Origin: Serilophus lunatus
Taxonomy: Eukaryota; Chordata; Aves; Passeriformes; Eurylaimidae
DNA: 64,000 nucleotides
Assembly (NCBI GenBank): GCA_013399895.1
Contig: VXBA01001187.1
Span: forward strand, 286,123-350,122
Reading direction: 5' to 3'
Made by a program: the position numbers and the translations under genes
The notes under the pieces: model-generated
What the model saw: only the letters and a program-made list of their open reading frames with translations
What the model was told of the DNA's origin: nothing
Databases searched by the model: none
Part shown: positions 62,719 through 64,000 of the stretch, piece by piece
Layout of the letters: each line of letters begins with the position of its first letter
Numbering within the stretch: the stretch's first letter is position 1

Positions 62719-64000
62719 TTTTTCATTCTTCATGCTCTAAATGACTTGCAATGTTTGTAATACCCTGTATTATTTGGCTAGGTTAAAACTAAGCCACAAG
62801 GTGGAAAACTAGACAACCCAGCAAAAGAATAATTTATGGAGTGGTCCTGGAATAAGCTCTGACCTCACAGAGGTAACCAATCTCAAGGAATACAACCTCA
62901 GAGCATCCCTTGGGAAAGATGTAGTAAGAAATGCTATATCAGTAAGGAAAACCATATTTCTGTCATAGCACAATATAGCTCAGACAAATGCCCCTAAGCC
63001 TACAGAGTGCATTCAAAACTTTAATGCTTAGCAAAAAGCAGACACAACAGGGAGTATTGTCACTGTACCTAGAGTTATCAGAGAAGGTTACACTTGCTAT
63101 AGCATGCTCTGAAGGTCAATACTGTTGACTTTATAGTGATCATGAAGCAACTTATTGGGCGTTTAGCTAGGATGGCAATTTGTGTTGGAATCTGTATTCA
63201 TGACATGGATGCTAAGAACTTACCTCAGAAATATTTGGGTGTTTTTTTACATCCAGAAGTTAAGACAGCTACAGGCATTTCACCTTTATACTGTTGCAGA
63301 GGCACTGAAGTAAGCTGCTTGTGGAGATCCAAGACCCAGAAAGTAGAACCATGAGACCTGTGGGACAACAAACTGAATCATTGAGCAATGGGACAATGAC
63401 ACAATCCCCCTTAGGGCTCATACATTGCTAGTCTCGCTTCACTCACTCACTTCCTTTCTCAAAACTAACTTGAGGATTTTTACACACGAGGGAAAAAGCA
63501 AATTTTAGGTCCTCAGGTTTGCTCAAGAAAGTGGTAAGGCTGCTGAGAGGGCTAGTTTTATGTTTCACTACCACAGTTTGATGCCAAACGAGTAAACAGG
63601 GGGAAGATTACTTACAGTTACTATGATCATTCACTAGAAATCTGTGTGTGGTTGATGACCAGAATCATTTATGAACATGTGGGTAAGCAAGAGGACAGAG
63701 TCATGAGGACAGTCATAAGCACAAATTGGCTGTGACAGAGAAAGCTACATTTCCAGATGCAGGAGTACTGTTAACTCAGATGCATTTAGTTCCTCTCCTA
63801 TTTTAGCTTTACTGCAGCACATGTGGTGAAATTATTCAGTTGGCATTAAAGTTGGAAGGTAGTTTGGTCAATAACCTCATGTAGTTTTCACTATATAGTG
63901 ATCTTCCTTGCAATGGATGTTACTCTTTGCTGTAATTAAAAAAAATAATTTGAAAGTCTATTTCCAGTTCTTTGTTTTTCTCAGGACTCAAATTTCATAA
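62719..64000. other. No gene seen
   Basis: 1.3 kb to the window end. A 72-codon plus frame at 63136-63354 shows no recognised domain. Confidence 0.5.

Noticed and set aside
1..64000. CRISPR arrays, tRNA, rRNA or bacterial operons
   Set aside because: No regularly spaced repeats, no tRNA A/B-box pair or cloverleaf, and no rRNA-like block was found; content is vertebrate-type.

Overview
The window looks like vertebrate nuclear DNA, almost certainly from a bird. It is AT-rich and carries about a dozen CR1 LINE fragments, several with the typical avian CR1 3' end. It also holds pieces of an ERVL-type avian LTR, a long GC-rich solo LTR, and simple repeats. There is no bacterial-style gene packing, no CRISPR array, and no tRNA or rRNA gene that I can recognise. 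Family assignments rest on remembered repeat consensus sequences, not on a search.

Layout. 1-13257 is intergenic or intronic DNA with three CR1 relics and a pure 25-copy GAATA (ATTCT) pentanucleotide array at 10748-10872. 13258-14670 is a 1.4 kb GC-rich solo LTR on the minus strand, with TG...CA ends and a candidate 4-bp target duplication. 16285-16860 is an old CR1/L3-like relic apparently interrupted by the 3' end of an ERVL-type LTR. 17687-18216 is a well-preserved minus-strand CR1 3' end with 152 open codons. 20781-21562 is the best-resolved element: a non-LTR retrotransposon (RTE-like, family uncertain) with its 5' part inverted. The inverted part encodes a reverse transcriptase FADD motif on the minus strand. 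The 3' part encodes the C-terminus with a Cys/His finger on the plus strand. It ends in (ATG)n and is bracketed by a 12-bp duplication (11/12 identical).

22990-41000 holds more CR1 relics in otherwise unremarkable DNA. Between 42496 and 46737 three minus-strand segments have open frames with good splice signals, hydrophobic predicted peptides and, for the last one, a nearby AATAAA. They may be exons of one membrane-protein gene, but I cannot name it and chance is not excluded. 44530-64000 adds five more CR1 copies, an ERVL-type LTR fragment at 62504-62718, and small tandem and inverted repeats.

No complete, confidently recognised protein-coding gene lies in this window. Most long open frames are explained by repeats (CR1, the LINE, the GC-rich LTR, the pentanucleotide). 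The main biological content is a record of transposon insertion in an avian gene desert or a very large intron.
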